Shown here: positions 1 to 11,727 of the stretch, in pieces
Position numbering within the stretch: position 1 is the first letter of the stretch
Layout: each line of letters begins with the position of its first letter
Assembly: GCA_032622095.1 (NCBI GenBank)
Contig: CP136062.1
Span: 157,662,875-157,726,874 of the forward strand
Length of the DNA stretch: 64,000 nt
Source of the DNA: Siphonodentalium dalli
Taxonomy: Eukaryota; Mollusca; Scaphopoda; Gadilida; Siphonodentaliidae
Direction: 5' to 3'
Program-made: the position numbers and the translations under genes
The notes under the pieces: model-generated
The model's input: only the letters and a program-made list of their open reading frames with translations
Told to the model about the DNA's origin: nothing
Database searches by the model: none

Positions 1-1793
1 CTTCAGGTTCACTCACTGAGGGTGTGTAGCAGCATCGCATTTCGAAAATGGAGTGGACATGTAGGCAAAATAGTCATGTTAGTCATGTACAATGTTTGCA
101 TTGGTAAAACAGGTTACCATTTATATGTACATGTGTCCAAACCTGGCTAACGGGCAGGCTACGGAATACAAGTTTCTGTTAAAATGGCAATCACGTGAAA
201 CACACATTCCTCATGATGTATATCATGGTATTTTGCTTGTTTTTTTATCCACAAAAGATTGATCTTTCCATACAGTATGTATTGATTGCATGGCAAGTGC
301 AACATTGGTAATCGTTATGTCACAATGGTCAGTTTATAATATAAGTAGGTGGGAAATCATGGAACTGGTATGGGGGATATGGAACTGATATGGTTGAATA
401 TATAACTGGTATGGGTATCACATGTCGTATTGAATGAGCATATATCAGTTTAAAAAGAGCCTGTCAAGTTCAATACATTTCTGGCAACAAAAATCTAATA
501 TTGATCATATATAAAAAATAAATATTTTGAGGTTAACGGGTTATCTTAGTCTCAAATTTAATAATCGTACAGAAATTTACATTATGGCTCCAACCATAAA
601 CTAGGATTCGAGTTTCCATGTACTATATGTAATTAAATGAAATGATGGGTAGTTGATTCAGCAACACGTGGCACACATGTTATAACAAATTACAGTGTGT
701 CTATCGGATATCATGGACCCATCACGGACCCACGATGGTGACTGGATGATCGTGGGATCTTCTGACTGTCCCGCGATGAAACCAGTCATGTCTTAATTGT
801 ATTGCATAACGTTGTCTGGCGCGGACCACCTTGGACTCAATCGTTGTCCGTGGTGAAGATAATCAAACAGGTTTGAACAATGATATAGTTTCAACACCGG
901 TATATATGGTTTTATAAACACCCATCCAACGACTGTTTTATCTAATGTAGAGTTGCTATAAGTAGATCAGTACGTTAATGATATAATTATTTCTGTTAGA
1001 GTACACATGAATGACATGGATTTTTTGTCAGCATTGAAGTGCCAGATATCCAGCGATATATAAAGTAAAATATCAATGCGCGCAGTTCGTAGTTCATATG
1101 ACTACGTCGCATCATTAGACATAGAACAAAATATGATATGTTGACTGGTGTATATAAGGCATCTACTTTCGGGAAATAACGTATGCAAGCATTAAGCTGT
1201 GGAATTTAAAAGGACATGGCTCATTCAAACCTCCATATTTTGACTACGTAATTTGGAGGGACCGATACGATAGGTAGATAAATACCTGAAATATTCATAC
1301 ACCGGCTTCATTTGGATTGAAAAGGCATTTGCCAAAGTCACAACCATTTTCCAGTCATATTACATTTTTCGCAAGACAGACAAAGGCTCTTTATTTCTAC
1401 CATATCAGGAATGGACTAACACGGAGTGCTCTGTTCTGTTCCATGTCGTGCAACTGGCTGGTTTTGTTAGGACAGTGATACCGTGTTCATATTTAGAAAG
1501 GACAATCGCATATATATCGAGCTATTCCGATACCAGGAAAACAATTTAAATCAAATAATATTATGTATATTTGGAGCGCAAGCTGGCATTATTCTACTTG
1601 TTTCATCACACGAAGACATAGTGACACAGAAAGCCACATAGTTTGGATTTAGTGGTAAATATAACACTAATTCAGATTATATCATCCAAATGAAAAACAT
1701 GTAAATTATAGCCAAACAGACTTACATGTACTAATTTATCAATACAATATCGAAATAAGTTAAATTAGAGCGTTGTGCAGAATATTTGCGGCC
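1..1793. other. unannotated stretch
   Basis: I see no gene, convincing exon or structured repeat here. Short near-duplications of a 'ggaactggtatggg' motif occur around 360-415, and nothing else stands out. Confidence 0.4.
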
Positions 1794-1823
1794 TTAACCC
1801 TTTACCCATCAGAGCGGCCCTGT

Positions 1824-1892
1824 GCCAATGCATTCTCTTATATATGCGAGTCGACCATAGGTCGCCTCGCATATATAAGAGAATGCATTGGC
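1824..1892. repeat. 69-bp hairpin 1 of piggyBac-like MITE copy 1
   Basis: Arms begin gccaatgcattctc and end gagaatgcattggc, with inner 'cgacc-ata-ggtcg' pairing. There is one mismatch near the loop (gagtcgacc against ggtcgcctc). Confidence 0.85.
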
Positions 1893-1971
1893 TTAACACA
1901 TTAAAAATTATAAAATTGTTAAAGAATGTAAGAAAAAATGGTAAAAAGTGTTAAAAAAAGATTTTGTTTAG

Positions 1972-2040
1972 GCCAATGCATTCTCTTATATATGCGAGGC
2001 GACCTATGGTCGACTCGCATATATAAGAGAATGCATTGGC
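1972..2040. repeat. 69-bp hairpin 2 of piggyBac-like MITE copy 1
   Basis: Exact reverse complement of the hairpin at 1824-1892, including the asymmetric base near the loop. The two hairpins can therefore pair with each other as well as with themselves. Confidence 0.85.
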
Positions 2041-2346
2041 ACAGGGCATAACTGTAACTATCACAATGTGGTCAAGGAACCGGTTCCAATGATATCCATA
2101 TTTGTATGGTTCTATTGAGACAGACCGAAGATATTTTAGGCTGTTGAAGCTTTATTTGGCCGGTTTGTTGGGTAAAGGGTTAACGAGAATAGTTTCCAGT
2201 TTGGATAAAAATTGGATTTTACCTCACATCTAGTACATGATAATTATGCATAAGTTGCATCCTTTCATGGAGGAGACACCAACCGTAAAACTATTCTGAG
2301 TGTATGGCACAGGGAGGCAAACAATTATACAAGTCAGTTTTATAAA

Positions 2347-2352
2347 TTTATT
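2347..2352 (-). promoter_or_regulatory. possible polyadenylation signal (AATAAA, - strand)
   Basis: On the - strand this reads AATAAA, about 110 bases downstream of the stop of the 2461-2655 ORF. It would suit a terminal exon, but AATAAA is frequent by chance in AT-rich DNA. Confidence 0.25.
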
Positions 2353-2460
2353 CTGAGATTTTATATCGTTTTTACAGAAACATACACAGAAAGGCATAGC
2401 AACAAAAAAAAATTGCTGTTATTAAGGACGAATTATAATACAAATAAAAACATAATACAT

Positions 2461-2655
2461 TTACATCAAGCCAAATGGTTTGATTTCATAGTAATTATGG
2501 ACACAGGACAGCGTGTCATAATACCCAGCTTGTCGCATTCTGGCCCCAGCGGCTGTTGTCTGTTCATCACTTGTCACCAATAAGTAGTGAGATAAATATA
2601 TCCAATTCCACCAGTGTTCGTTGAACACACACACGAATCGACGATCCGGTGGCAT
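2461..2655 (-). CDS. possible terminal exon / short ORF of unknown function
   Basis: A 64-codon ORF on the - strand with a protein-like, low-repeat composition. It includes a Trp/Tyr-rich stretch (residues about 12-25, FNEHWWNWIYLSHY) and ends in a Tyr/Phe-rich tail (NYYEIKPFGLM). I do not recognise a family. A possible acceptor (ttttttag) lies about 40 bases upstream, but an in-frame TAA sits just before the ATG. If it is coding, it therefore either starts at this Met or is a decayed exon. An AATAAA lies about 110 bases downstream on the same strand. It may equally be chance. Confidence 0.22.
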   Translation of the reverse strand: MPPDRRFVCVFNEHWWNWIYLSHYLLVTSDEQTTAAGARMRQAGYYDTLSCVHNYYEIKPFGLM

Positions 2656-3423
2656 GGCAAAATATTACTAACGCTGTTTCTCTAAAAAATAATTTTCCGC
2701 ATTTACATTCTTCTAACATTTTTTTCGGAATGATATTCGGTAACCAATAATATTTGAGTTGCTTTAATTACACCGGAGTATTAAAAATTACAAGTTACAA
2801 ATATTATCCAAACACATATTGAACTACGGCACCAATGATATTATTGTATTATGTTAGCCTTACGTGGCTCTCTTTTGGTTTAAATGGGTATTATGACCCC
2901 CGCAACGGGTACATGTAAATGCTATAAATCAGCACTGTTTATAAAACCGCAATCACCTAAAAGATCTTGGAACACTATCTAAGTTAAGTTGAAAATATGT
3001 GCTTCTGAGACATTGCCATTGCTCTGACATCCATTTAATGAAGATCGTGTGTTATCATGTACGAATTGTGAGCGCCTGATAATCCTTTAAACAAGTACAA
3101 TCCATCCAGTAAGAATAGCCATAGCTGCAGAGAAGATGAGAATAGTGACACGTGGACACGCGAAGGAGTTTGACAGTGTAAGATTTCATCTTCTTAACAT
3201 TCTTAAATGCTGTCTTTGTCCTCGGTATTTTTGCGGGTTTCTGTAAAATCTATAATTTAACAATATCCATAATGAAGTTCATAAAGGAAATTATAATTAT
3301 TTGGTTCATTCAATTATTTATTAAATACAAACACCTACAAAACAGTTCCCCCTCAATTTAAAAATCAAACTTTCATCTCAAGAGAATCGCGTGTTGATAG
3401 GTTAACTGTGTGATTTGTGTTGG
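2656..3423. other. unannotated stretch
   Basis: No supported gene. On the - strand around 3090-3235 there is an acceptor-like ttttacag followed by open frames. One frame ends in a hydrophobic tail, but it is interrupted by a TGA, so I did not call it. Confidence 0.35.
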
Positions 3424-4720
3424 CTAAAGTGATGTGAAGCACTCCGGTAGGGTGATCACATAGAAATGGAGAATAATCGTGATCAAAGATGTTATCTTTA
3501 CGAATATTAATCCAAATATTTGACAAAACATACATAATTCTCATATATTAACTAAATACAATGACTACGAAGTCATTTGTGTTAGTTGCGTCCCAAATTG
3601 AAATGTAAATATTTACAATTGAGTGTAGTTGGGACGATGCATTATATGGATTGGTATGGTATATTGTTTTTACATATTCGGCGATGTTAGTAGAATGCTA
3701 CATTCCCCAGGTTGGCATAGCACATTGTACTAACTAATCAGTTTAATGCACTCGATCATGTCCATGGTATGTTGTTAAGTGTTACTAGCTTCACTACTGC
3801 GTGGGTTTTTTCTTCAATGAATAATGCAAATACCTGAAATAGTACTCAAATGTTTGGTGTATACACGATTAACGATAAGCTTTTACACCAACTAACGCAA
3901 TATGTCACACATGAGTTCGCTGCATACCAGGCAAACGACCACGAAAGCTCGTAAATGCAACGCTCTGTATTACATTAATAAACGGATTTTTCCTAATGAA
4001 CGCTCATATAAGAGGCGATGATTGGATTGTATAAGCTCCACTAAAACTATTGTCTGGTTTATTAAAGATGCAGTATCCGAATTAACGCTCCTAAATTACT
4101 ATTTCTTTGGCTTCCAGGGTAAAAAATATTTGATTCTAGTCGAGGAACCCACCAAAGCTCAGAGTGATCAAATATCGATTTTTGTAGTTTGTTATTTCTC
4201 GAGATGTGCAATTATTTGTGGCCCAGACAAACGTCGTCAAACAGACGGTCTCTGATAAAATTGCAGATGAAGGTGGATAACTCTAAATTCAAGTGGTAAT
4301 ACGTCGAAATTTCGTGATACTCAAGTGATAATATGACAATATTTCGTTGGTAAATAACACGTTTTGGGACATTTTATACCATAGTTGACAGTGGTTAGCA
4401 TTATTTTGTTTGCAATTAATCGATTCTGATAACTAAAGTGTGTTTTGTGATGTGAGTGATGTAGCATTCTACTAACATCACAGAAAATTTCAAAGAACTG
4501 AACTACGCTCAATTATAATATTTAAGTCTCGATTCGGGACTCAACTATCGGGGATAAACTGACACAAATGATTTCGCCGTCGAGAGTCATTCATTTAATT
4601 ATAATAAGAATTGTAATAATAGAATGACGGTGTGTGTTGTCAAAATAACTACTTTGAACAAGATTATTCTCAATTTAGTTTTCATCACACCACCGGAGTG
4701 TTTCACATCACTTTAAACAT
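3424..4720. mobile_element. long-inverted-repeat element, family C
   Basis: The left arm (3424-3712) and right arm (4457-4720) are diverged inverted repeats. They share the blocks 'aaagtgatgtgaa-cactccgg', 'gagaataat', 'aaatcatttgtgt', 'aattgag.gtagtt' and 'gatgttagtagaatgctac'. The 745 bases between the arms hold no recognisable protein. An isolated third copy of the arm, in the orientation of the right arm, lies at 47808-48078, which shows the arm is a dispersed repeat. The exact ends and target-site duplication are not resolved. I cannot assign a superfamily. Confidence 0.6.
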
Positions 4721-5344
4721 TTGCTGCGTACAATTGTGTGTTCCGCATATTTGCCGACCCTAGGGCCAACTTGTGTGCTGTTCATTTAAATTTATCGATA
4801 GACTGAAATTGTTTTCCTTAACCCTCAAATAATGAATAATTCTGCTCTTGTATTTCTGTTTTTCTATCTATTTATTTACATGTATTTATATTATTACGTT
4901 CTTTCAGGATCACCCTGATCAAACGAATTTTAATCCACTCCTAATATCTTTAAATATTATTCGTTGGGATAATCTAAATTACCGTTTGCCCCTCAATGGA
5001 TTAAAAATCAGGCCCTACAAATTATCAACATAATCAATAAGCCTTAACCAATTATATACTAAAACATCACTGACCATCAACATAATCAATAAGCCTTAAT
5101 ATTTTGTCGACTGATCAAGAAGGAGTGAGTCATCATCACCTGGGAGGAGAATGGTCAGACGCGGTGTAAGCATTGTCCGCAACACAACAGACTGCAATGT
5201 CGACCTTAAATATGATATTAGATATTATGCAGATATTAAATTAAAATAAGTCGCAAACTTGTAGAAACTAAGAATATATCCCAGTCTCACAAGCGTTATC
5301 GTATGTGACACAATGTTTGATGCGCCATTGTTGACCCTTTCTAT
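4721..5344. other. unannotated stretch with short duplication
   Basis: No gene seen. The motif 'tcaacataatcaataagcct' occurs twice (about 5027 and 5079), flanking a partial unit related to the tandem array that begins at 5345. Confidence 0.4.
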
Positions 5345-6187
5345 ACAAACGCATCATTGATGATTATACTTATCCTGTAGAAACTGTTCAGATAATAGGT
5401 TTAACCCATTATATACTAAAGCATCACTGACGAGTAGTTATCCTGTAGGAAATGTTCAGACAATAGGCATAACACATTATAAAGTAAAGCATCACTGATG
5501 AATATTTATCACAGGAAATGTTCAGATAATAAGTTTAACCCAAACATACTAAAGCATCATTGATGAGTAGTTATCCCATAGGAAATAATAAGTTTAACCC
5601 TTTATATACTAAAGCATCATTGACGAATAGTTATGCCATAGGTAATGTTCAGATAAGTTTAAGCTTTTCCATGCTAAAGCATCGCTGATGAGTAGTTATA
5701 CCATAGATAATGTTCAGATAATAAGTTTAACCCATCATATACTAAAGCATCATTAATAAGTAGTTATACTATAGAAACTGTTCAGATAATAGGTTTAACC
5801 CATTATGTACTAAAACATGATTGACGTGTAGTTATCCCGTAGGAAATGTTCAGATAATAGGTTTCACACATTATAAAGTAAAGCATCGCTGGTGAGTAGT
5901 TATCTCATAGGAAATTTCAGATAACAAATTTAACCCTTTATATACTAAAGAATCATTGATGAGTAATCATCCCATGTGAAATGTTGGGATAATAAATGTA
6001 ACCCTTAATATACTAACGCATCATTGATGGGTAGTCATCCCATAGGAAATGTTGGGATAATAAGTTTAACCATTTATACACTAGAGCATCATTGACGAAT
6101 AGTTATGACATACCAATTGTTCAGATAAAAAGTGTAACCCTCTCAATACTAAAGCATCATTGATGGGTGGTTACCCCATAGGAAATA
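5345..6187. repeat. tandem array, ~67-bp period, ~13 units
   Basis: Units are marked by 'actaaagcatcattgatgag', then 'tagttatcccataggaaatg', then 'ttcagataataagtttaaccc'. The 'gcatca' mark recurs near 5351, 5421, 5489, 5554, 5614, 5679, 5747, 5815, 5883, 5950, 6019, 6087 and 6154. Units are diverged by many substitutions and small indels, so the array is old. It is non-coding. Confidence 0.85.
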
Positions 6188-6189
6188 AA

Positions 6190-7544
6190 CATACTTATAA
6201 TCAAATAAATTCCCTTAATAAAAAGGAGTCCTCCTGTACTTTTAGCTATCTGTCGTCTACTTAATATATATTACATGTACATCCCTGAAAATCAATCATA
6301 GACTATTCCAATGTACACTGTTTAACTGACTTGAAGAATCAGTTTATTATAGAAAGGGTTAACTGTCTGAATCTGACGAAGTCCAACAACTGATTGGTTG
6401 ATACCAGTTATCTGTTGAAATGAAGTAATTTCCTGGACTGAAGACACCAATACCCACCCACGTTGTTTTGTTTGTCACACGCAGTGAGCCCCAGTCAATG
6501 GTTAAAAAATCGCAGCAAGATACAGCGTCCTTCACGATACCATATATCCATGGCTTATTTGTTTTAATCGTTGCCTATCGAATCTTCACAACACCTCGGC
6601 GTTGACCTTTGTGTTTACATCCCGTCTCAATTATCCTACACTAGATCTGTTTGATCTAAAAATCAGTGAGATAAACTTTTGGGAAGAAATCCGCATATAC
6701 ACACATTCTTAGACAATCCAAAAGCAAATAATGATGAACGGAAAACAATATACTTCCTTGGTTACACCATGGAATTATAATTAGTTGGAATTAGCCAGAG
6801 TTTTATTGAAAGTACACTGCTTTTTTCGTTGGCAGTACCTGGCAAATGAACATAATATCTACATACCAGCGCCATCTACACCTATTCGACGGCCTATGCA
6901 TATATGAGAAGGGACTCCCCACTTGACACACGGCCACATGTTAGAATTTACCTTTTTACTACCAAGCAGTGAATCTCTGAGGTATCACGTTTCAATAACA
7001 GAAAATGCACAAAATATTTTTGAACCCTCGTTGCCGCCACAACGAATCATCCATGCACAGCGAATTCTCGGATCGATTACGCCCGGTACACATGACACCT
7101 CATTCCAACGGGGAACATTCTTGTTACACTACTTCATATTGATGCATTGATGCCCACTGGGCACCGTATTGATTAAATTATAATTAAGATATCATTGAGA
7201 TCTTGTTTTCGTCTTGTATAACTCACCTTAGTTATATTCTGACTTGCGTCTTTTGTTTGCAAATTGTGAAAAGGTAGCACATTGCACTTGAAACCTTGCA
7301 ACATCCGCATAGTATGCAGAGTTTGCATAAATGTCCAATAAACATGGCCGACGTCGAGTTTATATAGAACGGAGGTGATTCAGCCCGTCATTACGCCACC
7401 TGTGGTGTATCTAGCTGCTGAGATTTTGATATTGCGTGGTGGACAGGGCGAATGCATTGTGGGGCTTTTATTTATTTATAGAGTTGGAAATTCCGTTTAT
7501 TTAAAAGTCGGAACTACGCGACCAGTAGGCCAAGTCCAGTAAAA
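6190..7544. other. unannotated stretch with one repeat fragment
   Basis: No gene supported. A short fragment at about 6740-6780 ('acttccttggttacaccatg') matches the 3' end of the 480-bp direct repeats at 18.6 and 20.3 kb. Confidence 0.4.
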
Positions 7545-7684
7545 CGGTTCGTTATAGGTGCTGGTTGTTATTGTTATTTTAACGGAATTCTGAGTTGGTC
7601 ATTCGCGAAACCAATATATTTTATATTCTATAATTAAAACCGTGGGTATATAATATATGATCCTCTTTATGGATATTGTAGGAA
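7545..7684 (+). repeat. outer inverted-repeat arm, left (Crypton-containing complex)
   Basis: Matches 14462-14604 in inverted orientation: 'cggttcgtta', 'tgctggttgttattg', 'ttaacggaattctgag', 'ttcgcgaaaccaatatattt', 'gggtatataatat', 'atggatattgtaggaa'. It has the same orientation and the same core as the inner arm at 8715-8966, so outer and inner arms belong to one repeat family. Confidence 0.75.
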
Positions 7685-7735
7685 GGTAAATTTAGCTAAA
7701 GCGGTGGGATATCTTGCAAGACAACACATTTCGGT

Positions 7736-8452
7736 TTGCGCTATAAATGCTCAATGTTTTAAGGTGTTACACAACGTCTGATAAAAAGAGTTCTATCTGG
7801 AATATTCACACAATTTTTTCAGAGAACATGCATAGAGTAAACATAGTCCTATCGGACTATCGTAAAGTAGTTCCGTTTAATTCGGGATTAATTAACCCTC
7901 AGACTGCCGAAACTGCCGACAATAAATTCGCTTGTTTGTGTCCCCCGAAAATCAAACTTGCCTGTTTAGAGGTCCCATTTTCGTGGCTAATGGTGATAGA
8001 ATCACAATTTTTCAGTCAAGTTCATGGATAAATTACATTACACTTAATCGGTTTATGTCCGCGGCCATAAACCTGCGTTTTGATAACAATTTATTTGAGA
8101 CAAACTGTTGCGCGGGTATCAGTCGGCGCTTATCGGTTGAAGTTATTATGATCGTGCAGCCTGCACGTGCAACAAGTGTTCAAATACAACAGGAAAAAAA
8201 TACTATGTCAAATAAATAACGTGATCAATGGACAGACACGTTTCATTTCCGTGGGACACGAACAAGCGAATTTAATGTCGTCAGTTTCGGCAGTCTGAGG
8301 GTTTTAATTAATCTCCTTTACGATATCCCGATAGGACTATGTTAGTATGTTTACTCTATGTTCTCTGAAAAAAAAATGGTGTGAATATTCCCGATAGAAC
8401 TATTTTTATCAGACGTTTTGTAACACATTAAAACATTGAGCAGTTAGCGCAA
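7736..8452. mobile_element. 715-bp element with ~200-bp terminal inverted repeats
   Basis: The arms (7736-7946 and 8250-8452) are close inverted repeats, from 'ttgcgct..tgctcaatgttttaa' on the outside to 'cgcttgttt/cgtgtccc' on the inside. The middle about 300 bases are single copy here and show no recognisable protein. The overlapping short ORFs at 7747-8219 run through arm and loop and look accidental. The element sits inside the left half of the larger inverted complex. The target-site duplication is not clear. Confidence 0.75.
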
Positions 8453-8714
8453 TTTTCTGAAATTTCGGACTATTTCGTCTATAAAAATACGATGAGCAAC
8501 TGAAAATGTTTTTCAACATTCTAGAAGGGGTATATGTCCATGGTATATATGTTTAAAATTTCACGCATAAACTATGACAGATAACAAAGTTATAATTAGT
8601 TTTATAGGCCCACCATAAATCCCCTATAATAAACGCATGCCTCCGTAAGCACATGGCTTTGCTGTGGATACTTTCGTTCCCAGCATGCATCATTCTCGCT
8701 ATCTGTAAAATGTC

Positions 8715-8966
8715 TATGAACAATGGCTGCATGTGCCATGCACTCTTAGCTTTGATCCGCATTTAGAAGCATTCTGGTGTGGCGAATGAGAAACCTGCAG
8801 TAATTTATAAGCCATAGTTCATTGTAATAATTTGAAGAATTACTTGTCTTAACGGAATTCTGAGGCGGTCCATTCATGTAACCAATATATTTTATATTAT
8901 GATTTATATTTATGACTAATAATACGATCTTGGTGGCGTTACCATTTCTGACTATGGTTTTCTTGT
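8715..8966 (+). repeat. inner inverted-repeat arm, left
   Basis: Inverted match to 13830-14094. Shared blocks include 'tatgaacaatggctg', 'gatccgcatttagaag', 'gagaaacctgcagtaat', 'ttaacggaattctgaggcgg', 'atgtaaccaatatatttta' and 'ggcgttaccatttctga'. Together the two arms bracket about 4.9 kb that contains the recombinase pseudogene. Confidence 0.8.
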
Positions 8967-9540
8967 TATCACTATCCATGTGAAGAACTTCACTCAAGGT
9001 AAGTCTATTGGACGTGGCAATATATCGGGCGGCGCTAGAGGCGATAAAGCTCCCACTTACAATTACGATCTGCACCTCGCACCTAGGTGTACGTTCGCAA
9101 TACTGGAAACCATTGTTTTGGAGGTCACACAAGATCACGGTTCGCGATGGCTTTGGCAATTCAATGGGAATTTAAATAGGGCTTAACTCAGCAGATATGG
9201 GCATTAAATACGACGAATATTATTGACAGTATTGTGCTATTATAGTTCCCACGCGGATACATAGGTGAACTTATTCCCGATTCAGTAATCATGTTTTGTT
9301 CATGAAAATATCAAATTTATTATCACTTGCCGATCACACGTGATCGGAAATTCCAGTGCGAACCAGGCATTACCATATAATAATAGAATTCGAAGTATAT
9401 ATTGATTAATTGATTGGGGTGTAATGTCGCTTTCAGCAACTAAGGCCATATCACGACATTGCCAGCTTTAGTGGTTGAGGAAATCCGCACACTTACGGCT
9501 AATCGAGTAACTGGCAACTCCACCAGTTAACGATTTCGAT
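8967..9540. other. unannotated stretch
   Basis: I see nothing supported here. It lies inside the inner pair of inverted arms. Confidence 0.35.
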
Positions 9541-9648
9541 TTACAAAGTCCGCCATGGAAACATGCGGATTTGAACCCTTATCGGCAGCGCTTGATGGCG
9601 AACGGATTGGTGTTGTACCCCTCTTCGATTGAGCCACCGAGGCCACCG
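9541..9648 (-). mobile_element. tRNA-derived SINE head (- strand)
   Basis: On the - strand this reads an A-box-like 'ggtggctcaatcg' and a B-box 'gggttcaaatcc', followed by 'ttccatggcggactttgtaa'. It matches the SINE head at 38661-38760 in both boxes and in the 'ggactttgtaa' 3' segment. The RNA polymerase III boxes indicate a tRNA-related origin (established for SINEs). No convincing cloverleaf forms, so I do not call it a tRNA gene. Confidence 0.7.
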
Positions 9649-9649
9649 A

Positions 9650-11727
9650 AGTATAGAAAATAAATAAATTTCAAGAACGAAATGTAACTTCGTTCAAATG
9701 TGGGTTCTTCGACGCTTATAAAATAAGTTTCACCCCGAAGCTGAATAAATAGTGATTTATGGGTGATAAATCAGACAGGGCATCTTTAAGTTGTTATAAC
9801 AATAACATTTGCTCGATATTATAGCCTTCGAATAACTTCAAGTAACAATATAACAATAACACGTGATAATTTGTCGCTATATTTATCAATTCAATTATTA
9901 GAGACACATATTATGTTTTTCCACAATTTATCATTCAAAGTTGAACAATAGATCAACGGTGAACTACAGCTGACACAGGGTCCCTTCGCGAGCCTTTATT
10001 TTCCGGTCTATGGACAGACACACATGGGCCACAGTGTGCGGCCCCTTTGAGGCGCATATATTTTTTTTATCTTTTTAACAATATTCATTTAAAACAAAAA
10101 CAATTTAATTAATTTTAATTGGTTTTAGATTGAGCTCCCTCGCTCAATTTAACAAAACAAATTATGATTTTTTAAATAAAAATTAATGTTTTTTTTTTTA
10201 ATTTGAAATTTTGAAGAAAAAAACTAGGGCAGTTATAGTTATAACATCCGCAGGGAAACTCCGAATAACAAATTCGGCCATGCTGTGCATCGTTGAACAA
10301 TCGCGAACAGACAGGCGGACGGAGTGACATATCCTACTATTGAATATATAAAGAGATTTCCTGAGAAATTTCCAGTCAATTTTGCCAATTGTGTGAACGT
10401 AAACTAACACTTTACATTGTGCTTATTCTCAACAGCCATAACTATGAAGGAACCATCTCATACCACATGATCATTTTCCCCTAGCAAACGCTTGTTTGTA
10501 GAAATGGTTTTGTCTCCTGAATCTGCACCAAATATGATGACGACTGCAGAGTAGTTTAATATAAACAGCTACATGTAGCCTATGATACAATGTGCATATT
10601 CTAGTTTTAATTATCGATTTGATGTTATTTAATTTTCTAGACTACAAATAGTTTAAATGATATGAATGTATTAGACTTGAGTCCTACTTCATACCGGGTA
10701 TGATGTTTGTGAACATAGGTCCGGTTTCAGCACAATTTATACTAGCTAATACTCAGCCTCAAGTTGGCCTGTTTGTGATGTTTGGTTTTTATCTGGCGGC
10801 CTCCTTTCGGTTGATATATTTTCCGTCATATGCGAGGTGCGTTGTTGGCAGTAAGTATCGAGACAAATTACGTAAATGAAAAATTCGGAATAGTAGACGG
10901 AATGCTCATTTTGTTGTCTTTTTTAAACAAATGCTCGCCCAGCGTCGCCACAATTGCACTGGTGTTCGGCAAACTGCGCGGCAGCACACTGTGATAGCTT
11001 CGGATAGAGATTTTTTAAAACACAAAGAATTATTTGCCACCAACGAAGCTCTTACCCAGGGTTCTTGAAACAGTGAACCGCCGTTCCTCTCGGTGGAATG
11101 GAAAATGCTCTACCGAATCCAATAGAAAATATAACACGTCGTGGAAATTATATTTTGGACACACTTTTAAGGGGGAGACGCACGTTTTACATAAATCCAG
11201 CCAAAGAATTACTCTTGAATTTCACATATAATAATCTTCATTGTATGTAGAATCTGAGAAATTATTAAGAGAAGACAAAGAATGGATTTTAATACATTTG
11301 AGAGGTTGAAAAGATGTTTTTTGTCCCTTCTGTTACCAAGAATAAGAATAGAATAAGTGCTAGAATAATTCATAATTTAACACAACACTCAAATCACCAA
11401 ATAGCTTATTGTTTTGGCTCTATGAGAGGTGGCTTCAATTGTGTCATAATGTTGAGTTAGATATTTGATTGTATAATATAGTTTATTATATTTTCAGTAA
11501 CTTTTTCTGCCAAAATAATAATCGTGTCCCCACTCCCGGAAGTGCCACGATGTTATCCTACTCCCAGAGGTTTATCCTACTCCCAGCGATGACGGACTAT
11601 TTTTCCCAACATAGCGAGTCGTGAGCACGTTCCGAGTTACGTAATTCGAAGTGCACGTTTTGGATTACTCCCCTTACACCAAAATTATTGTCTTCTGTCG
11701 CAAGTTTGTTTACGTCGAGCTGTCAAA
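9650..11727. other. unannotated stretch upstream of the recombinase pseudogene
   Basis: No supported gene. It is AT-rich with poly-A/T tracts around 10060-10210. Just upstream of the recombinase a short direct duplication 'tatcctactcccag' occurs at about 11552-11587. Confidence 0.4.

Larger units (their letters stand above)
1798..2179. mobile_element. piggyBac-like MITE, copy 1 (double hairpin)
   Basis: A 382-bp element bounded by the terminal inverted repeat CCCTTTACCCA / TGGGTAAAGGG and flanked on both sides by TTAA (1794-1797, 2180-2183). TTAA target sites and termini starting CCC are hallmarks of piggyBac-type transposition, so a piggyBac transposase in trans is the likely mover (inference). 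Inside are two 69-bp near-perfect hairpins, 1824-1892 and 1972-2040, separated by an A/T-rich spacer. The second is the exact reverse complement of the first, so the subterminal region also forms a long inverted repeat ending in the 'ccctgtgcc' and 'ggcacaggg' motifs. No coding capacity is seen. A second full copy lies at 46351-46742. Confidence 0.85.

Noticed and set aside
3090-3235. - strand terminal exon ending in a hydrophobic segment
   Set aside because: The frame giving the membrane-like tail has a TGA upstream with no acceptor after it, and the other open frame has no recognisable features.
5345-6187. Hammerhead-ribozyme-like 'ctgatgag' in the 67-bp tandem units
   Set aside because: 'gaaa' follows at a plausible distance in some units, but no stem II can be paired and the core is not conserved between units.
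5345-6187. CRISPR array
   Set aside because: Units are diverged tandem copies without unique spacers between constant repeats, in a eukaryotic sequence.
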